From Apostichopus japonicus (Eukaryota > Echinodermata > Holothuroidea > Aspidochirotida > Stichopodidae): 64,000 nt of DNA. The stretch is from NCBI RefSeq assembly GCF_037975245.1, contig NC_092561.1:6828501-6892500 (forward strand), read 5' to 3'. Below the pieces are notes generated by a model. That model was not told the origin of the DNA. It worked only from the letters and a program-made list of their open reading frames with translations, and ran no database searches. Made by a program: the position numbers and the translations under genes. Position 1 is the stretch's first letter. Every line of letters begins with the position of its first letter. Shown here piece after piece: positions 49,101-58,024 of the stretch.

Positions 49101-52100
49101 TCGCTCCATGGGCCACGCCCACTTATTCCTCCTTCCGTATCTACCACCCGGAAGTTACTACACGTAGTTTTCCGCAAAATTATCGCTTGTGATTATACGA
49201 CTATTTTTTGCAATTCATCTTTGGATAATTCGGTTGCTGAGACCTTCTTTCGTCGCTGTACCAAGAAGAACTCATAAGTCTCCTTTTATTTACGTATGGG
49301 GATTTTAAGTTTCTGTTAAATTAAGTTAAGTACTCTGAAACAGTTTAATCCTGTAGTTGATACTTAAGTATTATGAGATTCATGCCAGCTCCTGAAACCT
49401 CTGTCTCCTCATGACCACAGGGAAGCACCATTCGGTCCGTCTTCAAGCACAGGGGACTGTGGCCCGCAGTCGGTAACATGACCAACATGTTGATGGAGGT
49501 GGACCGACGTCGCCACATGGTGTCCGCGTTGACCATGATCGGACCCAGCCCCGACTGGTTGGTCGGCATCTCGAACGAGAATCTCTGCACCGCGGATTGC
49601 GGCTGGGTTGAATCCGCCGAGTTTGACTTGCTGCCGTGGGATGCAGGTACAGACAGTGGGATCTCATACATGGTAAGTCCGATCCCGTCATGTTATTTAC
49701 ATGTACTGATATATAGGATCCGTAGTGACGGATCGTGCCGTGATGGACGGAGATCCACATTCGCCTCCAGTGCGGGTTTATTTCCTTTCTGCGCATCATT
49801 TCCTTAAATGTCGTGATAAATTTAAATGATGTTAGATCCATTAAACCAATTTGATATTTTCTCTCTTTGAGTGCCCAAGGGGAAGAAGTTGGGGGGAAGG
49901 AGAGAAAAGTTCACGAAACAAAAAAATGGCACCTCATTTGTTCTTCTCGTTATTTGAAACGGTTCACGATCCCTCCTTTTTTGTCACGGCAGTCTAGAAA
50001 TGCACCCACCAATCCCCAGGAGAAGATGCACCGTCTGACAGCCACCTTCCCCGACAACGTCATGAGCCCTTTCTTCAATACCACCGATGGGGAATTGCAA
50101 CCCATGGGCAAGATAGTAGTCAGGAGGCTGTCGGTGATGGAAGCTCCCTGCAATGCGACTTACGGTGAAACCGGCGCACACGACACGGGCGATTCGGGTA
50201 AAATGCTTTCATCCTGATCACCTGATTTTGAGTTTAGTCATCTTTGTTACTGCAGCATCACGTTGCTAGTGGTGCATTTATGATTTGAAAATCACTGTTC
50301 AACTGTTTAAAAGACAGAATCTCAAATTCCAAGTTTCTTTTTATTCATAAACTTTCTAATTCTAATCATGTTTTGAAGTGTTTTGTTTCTAGGTGACCAG
50401 ACATCTTTCCATAAACAGCAACAAATCCAAATCTGTCTCATTATAGTTGTCTTATCTACAATGTAGATTGTACCGGTCTTCTCTCCCACCACATCTTAAC
50501 ATTGCTTGTTGTATTTCACTCACTTACTTCCTACCTGTGTGTTGGGGGAGGAGGAAGGTGGGGAGGGGGGGGGGTGGACAAGCCTGATCGAACCGGTTTG
50601 CAGGTTAGCAAAAGAATGTTTTTTTAAATAAACAGACTAGTAATTTAAAATAAATACAGTTAGGGTAAAGAATACAAGCAAGTTATTTTCAGAATGGAAT
50701 CGTGTACCAAATTATAAAAACTAAGAGATGGGGATGATGACTTTACTGGCAGGCTGTCCCAGCCCTGGCAATACCTCTCTCCCGGGAGGAGAACTCAGCT
50801 AAGAAAAATAGAAAAAAATTACTGGTGGCTCAGATGTTCCCCGGAAGAAAACCTATTTCCGGAGGTTGACTCACAAGTCCTCTAGCCACGGGTTTCCTAA
50901 ACTAGGGACCCCCCCGCCCTCTTCCAGAACCGAAGTGTCCTCCCAGTTTACCAAAAAAAATTAAAAATTGGGCTCGTACCACCCCACTGGGTATCACTTC
51001 ATTTTATAGTCTTTCTGTAGACACTTGGGCAGTGCATACGACAACTAACAAAATATGTTATTAACTGGTAGTAGTTCAACTTTGCCAGACAATAATAACT
51101 TCTGTCCCGTTAGCTATATGTAAAGTAGGTTGGGTTGGGTTGGGTTGAGTGCCAGTGTCATTCTAGAAATTAAGGTTCCAAACTTTTGACAGTTGTGGTG
51201 TTTCTGTCAAAAAATGAGTCAGAAAGACATTTTTTTCTGAGCACAAGAATACCAATAAATTGGTTACTTGCCTTAGGCAGGTAAGTGACCTACACAGTCA
51301 AGATGGTGTACATGTGTGTGTGTGTGTGTGTCTGTGTTGATAATTGCTACAAACTTTTAACTCAAATTTTTCCTTGAGGCATAACCCCCTTTAAATACTT
51401 TCCAGATGTTGGTGATAGTTAGGGTATTAAGTAAACTAGTCTCAGTGGTGAGATAGCCTGAGGTACTTCAGTCACAACAAACTTTTATATTTTGGTCTTT
51501 CTAACCTATTTTTTGTTGACAAGTGCTAATTCACATGTCAAGTGCTATTAATTAATTAATTAATTTAATTAATTAATTAATATCAAGTGATATTAATTTA
51601 ACCGTAGAGCCAGACAGATGCAGACAAGCATAACGTAAATATTTCTGGAACATTTCAAATTTCATTAAAAAATCACATCTTTTTTATAACTAACTTGTGC
51701 TTTGTCCTGTGGTTTGTAATGCCTGTGGTTTTGGTTTTTCAAATCTAGATGAGGGAATTTCAAACCACAGTCTTGTTTATTATTCATATATTTTCCATAC
51801 CAGAAGGATGGTAGTTATTTATTTATATATCATTTTGGGGGGGGGGGTGGGTAGGGGAGGGCTCAGCATGTTCTCATTAAAGGTACCCTGGGAAGAAAAT
51901 TTGTTTTCATCAATGAGTTTTTAATTTTGTCCCCTTCAAGGTGAAACGATGGTTAAGCCTGGCATGGATAAACATATGGATACCACAGATATGCCACCAA
52001 AGAAGAATATGGGTGAGTGTTTGTCTTATGAGAACGGAATCTGGGGGGGGGGTGGGGGCGATTAGGGGACTCAGGAAAATATATATCTTCCTTGTATGTA

Positions 52101-54527
52101 TTTTAGATCCTCCTGCAAGCAGGAACTCGCGAAGAAGCCTCATTGGCTTATCAAGCCGCAAGCTGACCGAAGTCAGTCTCTTAGATTCATATGAAACGTC
52201 CATGATTATAAATTGTCAATTGTCAACAACTCTGTAACTGGAGGACATACATTAATCTTGGAGTGACTCGAACCGGGGACCTTATGATTGGAAGGCACCG
52301 GCGTTAACCACTGAGATAACACTCCTTGTTTGTTTCTTCTTCACAAAGGGAAGATTACAGAGGGATTAAGTAGTGAAGTGAAGTTGATGTGAATCAGATC
52401 CAATATTTTAACATTTTGATACCAAGAATCTATTCTCCTATTAGTATTAATCACCTACACAACAACGAAATTTGGAAATTTCAAAGTTTCATGTTTGATG
52501 TCATTATTTAATATCAAAATTGTCTAGTCATGCTAATAAACACATTTGTAGTAGGTTTAGTGTCAAATAGCCTCAGAAAATTTATTTAAAAAAATTGGGG
52601 TCAAAAAGTATTGATAAAAATCGTCAACTATGACATCCGAAATGCTGCCTTTGTTGAGGGCACTGTTCAAATGCCACAAGAGTCATTAACTTTGTTATTA
52701 ATTAGTTGTGTTGTTGTTTGTGATAAGCTTATTAGGTAACTTAGACGAGGTAGTGTCTGTTTCATTCTCCTCTAAAATCAGACTCTTTCATCGTCATCAA
52801 AAAACCTCCTTAAATAAAGATCGCTTTAATATTTTGTCATGATAATTTTGCAGTGTCATGTGTTATTAATCCACATTTAATTTTCCTTGACGTGTAATTA
52901 AACCAAAACGTATGAATTGCAAGCTATGCCCCCAAAATAAAACTCCATACAATCTTCCTTCTTATACTCAATGTAATTTAAATGAGTGCTCAAGCATTTA
53001 TAGACACCCTTGTAATAGTGAATCTTCAATGCCATCTTCCCAACAGTGCTGTCACCGTTACAGACCTCCCAGCAAAACCTTTAAAAAAAACTTTATTTCA
53101 AAACGACTCTTTATTTCTCAAAAATACTCTTTAAAACCTCTAAAAATCTTATTTTCATTTTAGGTTAAAGAAAAAAAATTATTAAGATTTAGCGTAGCCT
53201 TAAAAAACCTTTCTTTCTTCTAAAAATTTACTACCTTTTAAAAACCGATATTTTGTTGAAGAGCCGCTGGGAGGTCTGATCTTACAACAAACAAATCTTT
53301 TAAATCAATTTTAACGTTTGTAAAATCCAAGACACGGACGTAACCGACGAATATCTTCGCTGTTCGATTATCACGGCGAAGGCCGAAATTTACCGAATTC
53401 CGTTCTTCATATTTCAGTGACGGGCCGCTACGTAGTGGACTGCATGATGTCCGAGTGGAGCGACTGGGGCGAATGTTCAAAGTCGTGCGGCAAGGGACGT
53501 ATGGTCCGGACCAGGATGGTCAAAGTCAGGGCCAAGAACGGAGGCGAGAGCTGCGGACCTCGCAAGGAGAGTAAAAAATGCATGATGGAAGTCTGTCGTG
53601 AGTAAAATTGGAATTTGGGTCCTCTTCTCAATCTCTCCTTTTGTTTGATAGCCTGTCTTTGGGTTTTTGGATTTTACCTTCCACGTTTCACTCTGCGACT
53701 CGATCAGTTGGTGATGTCATGTCTGTTATTAGGGAAGTATTGTTACACAGTATGCAAGTTACTGTGATTTCTGACTGCCTCCCCCCCTCCCCCTCCCCGG
53801 TAGAGAAATGTTTTCTAGGGATAGCCATCGGCAGTGTTAATCACAACAGAGAGCAACTTGGAAAACATTAAAAAGCTTTCCCTTTAAAATTTGTTAACAA
53901 ATTTGACCAATCAAGCTGCTGACCTACTTTGTTATGGGGTTATGGGGCTGACCTATTTTGTTATGGGGTTATGGGGCTGACCTATTTTGTTATGGGGTTA
54001 TGGGGCTTACCTACTTTGTCATGGGGCTGACCTACTTTGTTATGGGTTTATGGGGCTGACCAACGGGGTTATGGGGCTGACCTACTTTGTTTTGGGGTTT
54101 GGGGCTGACCTACTTTGTTATGGGGTTATGGGACTGACCAACGGGGTTATGGGGCTGACCTATTTTGTTATGGGGTTATGGGGCTGATCTACTTTGTTAT
54201 GGGGTTATGGGGCTGACCAACGGGGTTTTGGGGCAGACCTACTTTGTTATGGGGTTTTTACTAGTGTAAAACAACATCTAAACAAAATGTCTTATCAAAA
54301 TCAAGCCACACACCACAAAGTCTAACGTTGGATTAATTTCTTTAATTTATTTACTTCTAGCTCGAGACTGTATGATGATGCCGTGGTCCGATTGGTCGGA
54401 ATGCTCGGTGAGCTGCGGCGAGGGCGTACAGATCCGTACCAGGACCATGAAGAGGAGATCAAAGGGCTCGGGAGAACCCTGCGGGGATCGAAAGGAGATG
54501 AGAGTTTGCGAGGCGACAGCTTGTTAA
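21947..54527 (+). CDS. SPON1: F-spondin / spondin-1-like secreted protein (Reeler + Spondin_N + two TSR), complete, 11 exons
   Basis: Exons: 21947-22136, 32156-32244, 34698-34837, 45533-45603, 46603-46725, 47819-47967, 49421-49672, 49993-50197, 51941-52012, 53418-53597, 54361-54527. The 1638 nt are one open frame (545 aa). Domains: signal peptide (residues 1 to about 24, hydrophobic YLLLLGLLVF); Reeler domain (about 28-163); Spondin_N (about 170-395, CCACS, WDAGTDSG and GPSPDW motifs); a short hydrophilic linker (407-430); two thrombospondin type 1 repeats (439-490 and 494-545). Both TSRs carry W-x-x-W and CSxSCG, the sites for Trp C-mannosylation and O-fucose. N-glycosylation sequons NMT, NTT and NAT are present. 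The family is secreted into matrix and floor-plate-type tissue, binds cell-surface receptors and affects axon guidance and adhesion. Vertebrate SPON1 has six TSRs; here TAA follows the second. Introns 1 and 3 exceed 10 kb. Confidence 0.95.
24972..25336. mobile_element. Family M MITE, copy 4 (reverse), spondin intron 1
   Basis: 365 bp, AAAGCCATTGAAGAGTCGCC to GCGAGTCTTCACACCCTTT. Orientation as copies 2 and 6. Confidence 0.88.
26578..26945. mobile_element. Family M MITE, copy 5 (forward), spondin intron 1
   Basis: About 368 bp. The left terminus is replaced by a G run of about 13 followed by AAGACTCGCGC; the right end is CTTCAATGCCTTT. Internal sequence is clearly of the family. Confidence 0.85.
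27188..27660. repeat. AGGTCA-rich dispersed repeat, spondin intron 1
   Basis: Begins with a short palindrome (TTTTGCC...GGCAAAAGG) and carries GGATCCACCTCA and several AGGTCA hexamers. Similar text recurs at 33700-33960. Confidence 0.6.
31385..32010. repeat. Three-copy ~217-bp tandem repeat at the end of intron 1
   Basis: The landmark ACAGAATGTGCTATGCATCC occurs at 31401, 31618 and 31834 (periods 217 and 216). Copies differ by scattered substitutions. The array ends about 145 bp before spondin exon 2. Confidence 0.9.
32156..32244 (+). CDS. SPON1: Spondin exon 2 (Reeler)
   Basis: The acceptor is ttccacag|TT and the donor TCG|GTAAGA. It encodes VLVQSTPPLSFKQFVLVAEN then DAGEPFGELS, the FxxFxLxA strand of Reeler domains. 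It lies 10 kb from exon 1. Confidence 0.9.
33045..33165. repeat. Two-copy ~59-bp tandem repeat, intron 2
   Basis: GGTCTTGASATTAGCAATGG to TAAGCATGTTTATGGC occurs twice, 58-60 bp apart. Confidence 0.85.
33700..33960. repeat. AGGTCA-rich dispersed repeat, intron 2
   Basis: Contains the perfect direct repeat AGGTCAAAGGTCA (33731-33743) plus another AGGTCA at 33748, and a GGATCCACC landmark shared with 27188-27660. Confidence 0.6.
34698..34837 (+). CDS. SPON1: Spondin exon 3 (Reeler)
   Basis: The acceptor is ttcgcag|AT and the donor TCAA|GTGAGT. It encodes ILDTRQSQMAEDCPHGVTHT through VTFQWLAPSETGAGCVTF. The two cysteines and the FxWxAP motif are Reeler hallmarks. Confidence 0.92.
34975..35431. 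mobile_element. hAT-type MITE with duplicated right end, intron 3
   Basis: Left end GGGGTGGGCAACCTACGGCC, right end GGTTGCCCACCCCTG. Flanks are TTCTAATA (34967-34974) and CTCTAATA (35432-35439), 7 of 8 identical. A second copy of the right terminus (ATTCAAAAAGGTTGCCCACC) lies about 80 bp inside, near 35325-35345. Confidence 0.75.
35500..35705. repeat. Dispersed repeat E, copy 1
   Basis: Shares CCCATCTACCTAAC and GGTCAACGCCCA...CTTCCTTCCGTA landmarks with about 48985-49150 in intron 6. Low similarity elsewhere. Confidence 0.4.
35902..36018 (-). mobile_element. tRNA-derived SINE, 5'-truncated copy, intron 3
   Basis: Only the body and tail of the SINE seen in full at 52094-52325 and 63743-63980: GAATCTAAGAGACTGACTTC to CTGCTTGCAGGAGGATCTAA. 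The tRNA-like head is missing, the usual result of incomplete reverse transcription. Confidence 0.8.
37820..38338 (+). mobile_element. Penelope-like retroelement 3' fragment nested in the tandem array
   Basis: It interrupts the 400-bp array and is flanked by TTTTCAAACT (37801-37810, near-repeated at 37810-37819, and again 38339-38348). The plus strand begins in frame with RISRERLWMQRLRTIQPHGL then N and ends IQEGHD-stop. This matches the C-terminal end of the GIY-YIG endonuclease of Penelope-like elements (ExxWxxxLxTxxPxGLN pattern). A C/T-rich untranslated tail follows, with a hammerhead-like motif at 38222-38260. The rest of the element is missing. Confidence 0.7.
38222..38260 (+). ncRNA. 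Hammerhead ribozyme-like motif in the Penelope fragment
   Basis: Order along the strand: GCCT (stem I 5' side), CTGAAGA (core), one extra A, GATCC-TGCTA-GGATC (stem II and loop), GAAA (core), CGTC (minimal palindromic stem III and cleavage site), AGGC (stem I 3' side, pairing with GCCT). All core boxes are present. The extra A between CTGAAGA and stem II departs from the consensus. Penelope-like elements are known to carry such dimeric, minimal-stem-III hammerheads. Confidence 0.55.
40080..40500. other. Non-repeat, higher-GC segment in intron 3
   Basis: Stands out from the AT-rich repeats around it, with CAGCTG E-boxes, GATAA and TGTTTAC motifs. It has a 96-codon antisense frame without recognisable motifs. 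Candidate cis-regulatory sequence; unproven. Confidence 0.25.
45533..45603 (+). CDS. SPON1: Spondin exon 4 (end of Reeler)
   Basis: The acceptor is ctgtag|AG and the donor GGAG|GTAAGT. It encodes KASVMHRKVWFMDEGNLSTR then LCEG. The exon is only 71 nt. Homology continues directly from exon 3. Confidence 0.92.
45776..46540. repeat. ~20-bp minisatellite (CATGAGTATGAGTACAACAG), intron 4
   Basis: More than 30 degenerate units with larger repeats superimposed: a block with CAATGTCATTGGGTATGAGT recurs near 45876 and 46089. It fills most of intron 4 and stops about 60 bp before exon 5. Antisense open frames of HTHA/YSYSCC type are by-products. Confidence 0.95.
46603..46725 (+). CDS. SPON1: Spondin exon 5 (start of Spondin_N)
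   Basis: The acceptor is ctctgtag|AA and the donor TCAG|GTAAGA. It encodes VTPAFECCACSVAEYDFSFY then GQWTVQTHPKDYPS. The CCACS and WTxxTHPKDYP motifs open the Spondin_N domain. Both boundaries are phase 1. Confidence 0.95.
46985..47417. repeat. Dispersed repeat D, copy 1, intron 5
   Basis: Has CTTTATTTCAAAAACAGCTC and TTGTTGAAGAGCCACTGGGA landmarks, which recur at 53050-53279. Confidence 0.65.
47819..47967 (+). CDS. SPON1: Spondin exon 6 (Spondin_N)
   Basis: The acceptor is cttgacag|GG and the donor CAG|GTAAAA. It encodes HWSDLIGATHSSGYTMWEDG through EMRLQ, the HWSxxxGxxHS signature of Spondin_N. Confidence 0.95.
48026..48360. mobile_element. Family M MITE, copy 6 (reverse), intron 6
   Basis: 335 bp, shortest full-span copy: AAAGGTGTGAAGACCGCGTG to GCGAGTCTTCACACCCTTT. 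It lies only 58 bp after the exon 6 donor. Confidence 0.87.
48361..49420. other. Rest of spondin intron 6
   Basis: AT-rich; a degenerate repeat E copy at about 48985-49150. No exon seen. Confidence 0.5.
49421..49672 (+). CDS. SPON1: Spondin exon 7 (core of Spondin_N)
   Basis: The acceptor is accacag|GG and the donor ATG|GTAAGT. It encodes 84 residues, including RRRHMVSALTMIGPSPDWLV and LLPWDAGTDSGISY, the most conserved part of the family. It carries the NMT glycosylation sequon and is unusually GC-rich for the window. Long antisense open frames over this exon are shadows. Confidence 0.96.
49993..50197 (+). CDS. SPON1: Spondin exon 8 (end of Spondin_N)
   Basis: The acceptor is cacggcag|TC and the donor TCGG|GTAAAA. 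It encodes SRNAPTNPQEKMHRLTATFP through VVRRLSVMEAPCNATYGETG. NPQEKxxRLT is a family landmark. Two N-glycosylation sequons (NTT, NAT) are seen. Confidence 0.94.
50198..51940. other. Spondin intron 8
   Basis: G-rich tracts at 50544-50577 and 51836-51858, a TG run (51314-51330), and an ATTA-type palindromic run (51547-51582). No exon seen. Confidence 0.6.
51941..52012 (+). CDS. SPON1: Spondin exon 9 (linker)
   Basis: The acceptor is ccttcaag|GT and the donor ATGG|GTGAGT. It encodes GETMVKPGMDKHMDTTDMPP then KKNM. There is no domain; it sits where other F-spondins have a variable linker before the first TSR. It is 72 nt with phase 1 at both ends, so it can be included or skipped without a frameshift. 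Support is splice signals and phase only. Confidence 0.7.
52094..52325 (-). mobile_element. tRNA-derived SINE, full copy, intron 9
   Basis: The minus strand starts GGAGTGTTATCTCAGTGGTT, with a near A box, an anticodon-like arm and a near-perfect B box (GGTTCGAGTCA), and the acceptor stem closes with CACTCC. A ~165-bp unrelated body ends in a CTGCTTGCAGGAGGATCT palindrome and ATACATAC tail. It lies about 80 bp after the exon 9 donor. Confidence 0.85.
53050..53279. repeat. Dispersed repeat D, copy 2, intron 9
   Basis: Same orientation as copy 1; lacks about 170 bp present there. It ends with GAAGAGCCGCTGGGAGGTCT. Confidence 0.65.
53418..53597 (+). CDS. SPON1: Spondin exon 10 (first TSR)
   Basis: The acceptor is atttcag|TG and the donor GTC|GTGAGT. 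It encodes one whole thrombospondin type 1 repeat with MSEWSDWGECSKSCGKG, six cysteines and a final CMMEVC. It is a phase 1-1 module exon of 180 nt. Confidence 0.95.
53922..54255. repeat. ~29-bp minisatellite (TGACCTACTTTGTTATGGGGTTATGGGGC), intron 10
   Basis: About eleven units, some shortened to TGACCAACGGGGTTATGGGGC, forming higher-order blocks. It lies between the two TSR exons. The open frame through it is not coding. Confidence 0.95.
54361..54527 (+). CDS. SPON1: Spondin exon 11 (second TSR and stop)
   Basis: The acceptor is cttctag|CT. It encodes MMPWSDWSECSVSCGEG through CEATAC followed by TAA. The sixth TSR cysteine is the last residue, so the repeat is complete and nothing follows it. 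I saw no further TSR-like WxxW/CSxSCG exon between here and the E2F gene. Confidence 0.95.
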
Positions 54528-54640
54528 CACCAGACATAGAGAGAGAGAGAGTATCCAGGATAAAATGTTTTCATGAGATGATGTGGTGTAGATGTGGAAA
54601 TGTGTCCATTCCCGTCCTTGCCGCTAACTCAGAAGATTTG

Positions 54641-54646
54641 AATAAA
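54641..54646 (+). terminator. Poly(A) signal of the spondin gene
   Basis: AATAAA 114 nt after the stop, followed about 15 nt later by a T-rich downstream element (54660-54670). This fits a short 3' UTR. A second AATAAA lies near 55614. Confidence 0.6.
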
Positions 54647-54669
54647 GTCGTGAAGTGCTATTTTTTTTT

Positions 54670-57660
54670 TATTTTTCTCTTCTCCGGTTGGAGATAATAT
54701 AGTGATTTATATAACTGGTTCAACTCTTACGTCAGGAAAAGATCTGGTGATGACTCGAAGGGTGGACAGGGACGTAAGTTGCAACCGATGCCGTGATCAA
54801 ACCGGCGACACTGGGGCCCTTCAAACAAGCGGTGCATTTCGGCACCTCCAAGAAAAACTAGCACCTTTTGCAAGAAAGAGAAAGTCAGCATCTTTGGCCC
54901 CCCTGCATCCTGGCAAACACTTTAGGCACCTTGGACCCTGTGGCACAACCAGTAATAAAATCCAGAGGAAATCTTTAAATTTACCATGAAAAGGTCATCG
55001 AACTTTACCCAAACTGAGAAGAGGGAGATTACTTGATTAAAGGAAAAGTCTTTTGAAATGTTTGACGTCTTTTGTTGGCATCGAAGGAAAAAGAACCTTG
55101 ATGTATCTTTTTTTGAAATGCTTTTTTATCTATGTGTATTGATTCCAAGAAGAAGCCAAATTCAACTAGCTTCCTTGCAACAGGCATTCACAGGAAGTCT
55201 CTCAGAGGCAATGGAAAAATTATTTAGATTAATTAAATTAAAAGAAAACTTCAAAGAAAACTGATCTAGAGTTTATCAATGAAACTAGAAATTCATTATA
55301 GTTGCATCAGTTATCATGTTCTCACTTCTAACCAATAAATCTTGCGATTTAACAAGTTTTAGGCTTTTTTGATAAAACTGTAGGCCAGTATAGTGGCAGA
55401 GCGATTTATTTATGCCAATGAAATATTTAAATTGTCTGACTTATGTAATGTTGTTGGATATTTTCGCCACTTCTAAATTGTAATCTTAATTTCCAAAATA
55501 ACTCTCCGTTTTAGCTGTATTCACTTCACCTTTTAATCATTAATAGGTTATCTCTTAATTGAATCAAGTACACTGTATGAAACCAATGATTTTGTACTAT
55601 TTTGTGTAATTCTGAATAAACTACATGAAACTGCACAGCACAAAGATGTCATCCTATGAACCCTGGCTGCAGCCACCCATCCTTCCCCCCCATCCCTCGC
55701 ATCATGCTTTGGAAACAATGCCTATGAAATCAAACACAAAAACCAAATTTGTTGGTATTCTCATGTATTAAGAACATATAGATATATACAACCAGTCGTA
55801 CATAGCACTGTGTATATAAATGCTATGATGGAAGCACTGTTGGTTGGTAATAGACACTTAGATATTAATATAACAACAGGTTCGGTAGGAAAACAAAGAA
55901 TAAAAGGGAAAAAAAAACCAATCAATTCAAATTCCTTTCAACTATTTAGCTATAATTGAAAGCGAAAGAATACAGCATTGATTTCCTAGCATTTTAAACT
56001 GTACTAAAATCTTTTATTTTAATTTAAAAACAAAAAAAAATCAAACTTTGTTTGAAATTTGAAGTTTCACACTTTGAAAGAAGCAGTTGGCTAGGGAAAA
56101 AAATGAAAAAGAGTAGCCTAAGAAATGCAAGTCCAGTCTCAAGCTATGATTGGCTCTTTTCAGAGTATCATGCAGCCAAACACATGGTATATAGGGAAGG
56201 GAATGTGGCCTGAATTTGCTGGAGATCTCGTTTGATGGGAAACAGGAATTGGTGGGGCACTGATTTGAACCCTTCTCTAACCTGTCATTTGGTAAACTAT
56301 TCACCATCACTTTTCCTTAAGTCCTTGCTTAAGACATATTTATATATTTTGTTCGTGCATATCAGAGGGATGTTTCGCACGGGGTATGTGTATTCTAGTC
56401 TTAACGACTGAAATTGACCAAAAAAGCCAAGAATAATTAAAATACATTATAAACAAAACCAGAGAAATGTCTTGCAATCGTCATGAAAATATTAAACGCA
56501 AATTACTTACACCATCATAAAATTTCAAATCAAATTTGTTTTAGGCATATAAAGTAATATATTTGTTAAACTAGAGCAAAAGGGAAGCATTAACTTCTTT
56601 TTGATATGTGAAGTACGGGGAGACGATACAACATTATTAATATGCTAGGATTCAACAGCTCCGGTCTCTTTACACAGGTAACAACCGTACAAGGACAAGA
56701 CTATTTCAAAAAGAAAACAAGGGGAAAATGGTTGCAATAGCCAACTGTGCAGTCCTTAAACTTTAAAAAGCATAAAAGATTAAAATAAAACATGGGATTA
56801 AAAAACAAATTCCTGTTGATTTGCAGGACTCACTTTGTTATATGTATTTGGGTTTGGATCAAACAGTATAGAAGTTGCAGTATTCAAAAGTAAGTTAATA
56901 ATTGAATTCTTGCTGAAGTGCAAGATATTCCTAGGATTATTGAATGAGGAGTATTGTACCCAACTCTAAATCTTAAATTTACAACTTATGGAGTATCTCA
57001 AAGTAGTTTTGATTGGTCTGGAGACTACAACTAGACTGGACACTTTACAACTTCTGGAGTATCGAAAGCAGCAAATTGGCTACAAAGTGAATCATTTTAC
57101 TAGAAAAGGTGAAAACCTGTAAAAAGGTGAATTATTTTGGGATAGTACAGTATCTCATAAATAATTGAGCTGAAAGAGAAAAAAGTTACTTTCAGCTGAT
57201 TAGAAAAAGGTTGATTTTGATATGAATTTTCATTTTTGGAAAATTGCTTCAATACTCCACAATACTTCAAAACATTTGGCAAGTTTAAAATCCTAAATAC
57301 CAATTTTGAATCTTTTCCCTTGACCAAATGTGGAGAGGATTTTAACCTTAAAAATGTATTACTTACCCACAAACCCAACACTAAGAAAATTTTAACATTC
57401 TTTAAAGTGAGTACAAATATCCGCCCCCCCCCTTACCTTCGTAGGGTAATCTAGGGTGGATGTGAAAGATTCTTAAACTGAATGATTGTTAAATAATAAT
57501 TATTATTATTGTTTTATGAGAACCTGACAGTGCCAAAAAAAAAACAGAAATATTCATATTTTGATCAAATGAAACAATGTTGCTCTTACATTGAAAATGT
57601 CTCAACCAGGTAAAATTTGTTTCATTTTATTTATACAAAACTATTTACAACTAAGACACT
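54670..57660. other. Intergenic between convergent spondin and E2F7/8
   Basis: AT-rich, no exon, tRNA or clear repeat recognised. It probably includes 3' UTR sequence of both genes. Confidence 0.5.
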
Positions 57661-57664
57661 TTCA

Positions 57665-57670
57665 TTTATT
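57665..57670 (-). terminator. Candidate poly(A) signal for E2F7/8
   Basis: AATAAA on the minus strand, about 355 nt after the stop. Several other A-rich matches lie nearby. Confidence 0.3.
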
Positions 57671-58024
57671 AAAAACCAAGGAGAAAAGAAAGCAAATTAT
57701 TTTTTCAACCCATTGCCGTCGATGAATATTGTTAATTGGAAAATGAGAACATCAAGGTAAAAAAAAATTACAATATTGAATTATGGAATGAATTGTATTG
57801 ATCGTAAATTGTTCGACCGATCACAGGGTGTAAGATTAGATTGTCCCAGAAGATTTGATACTTGACCTTGGTCTTACACGGTACAATTGGTCGTTCAGTT
57901 TCTCATGTAGCGAGATATAAACCAAAGATTAGTGAACAACAAACAGACAGATGCATGATTTAATCTCTTACATACCGTTAAAACAATTATATCGACAGTG
58001 TCATCTCACGAAATTTGGAAGGTT

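Noticed and set aside
49345-49841. Two long antisense frames (108 and 132 codons) over spondin exon 7
   Set aside because: Shadows of a GC-rich coding exon; the sense strand encodes the conserved Spondin_N core.
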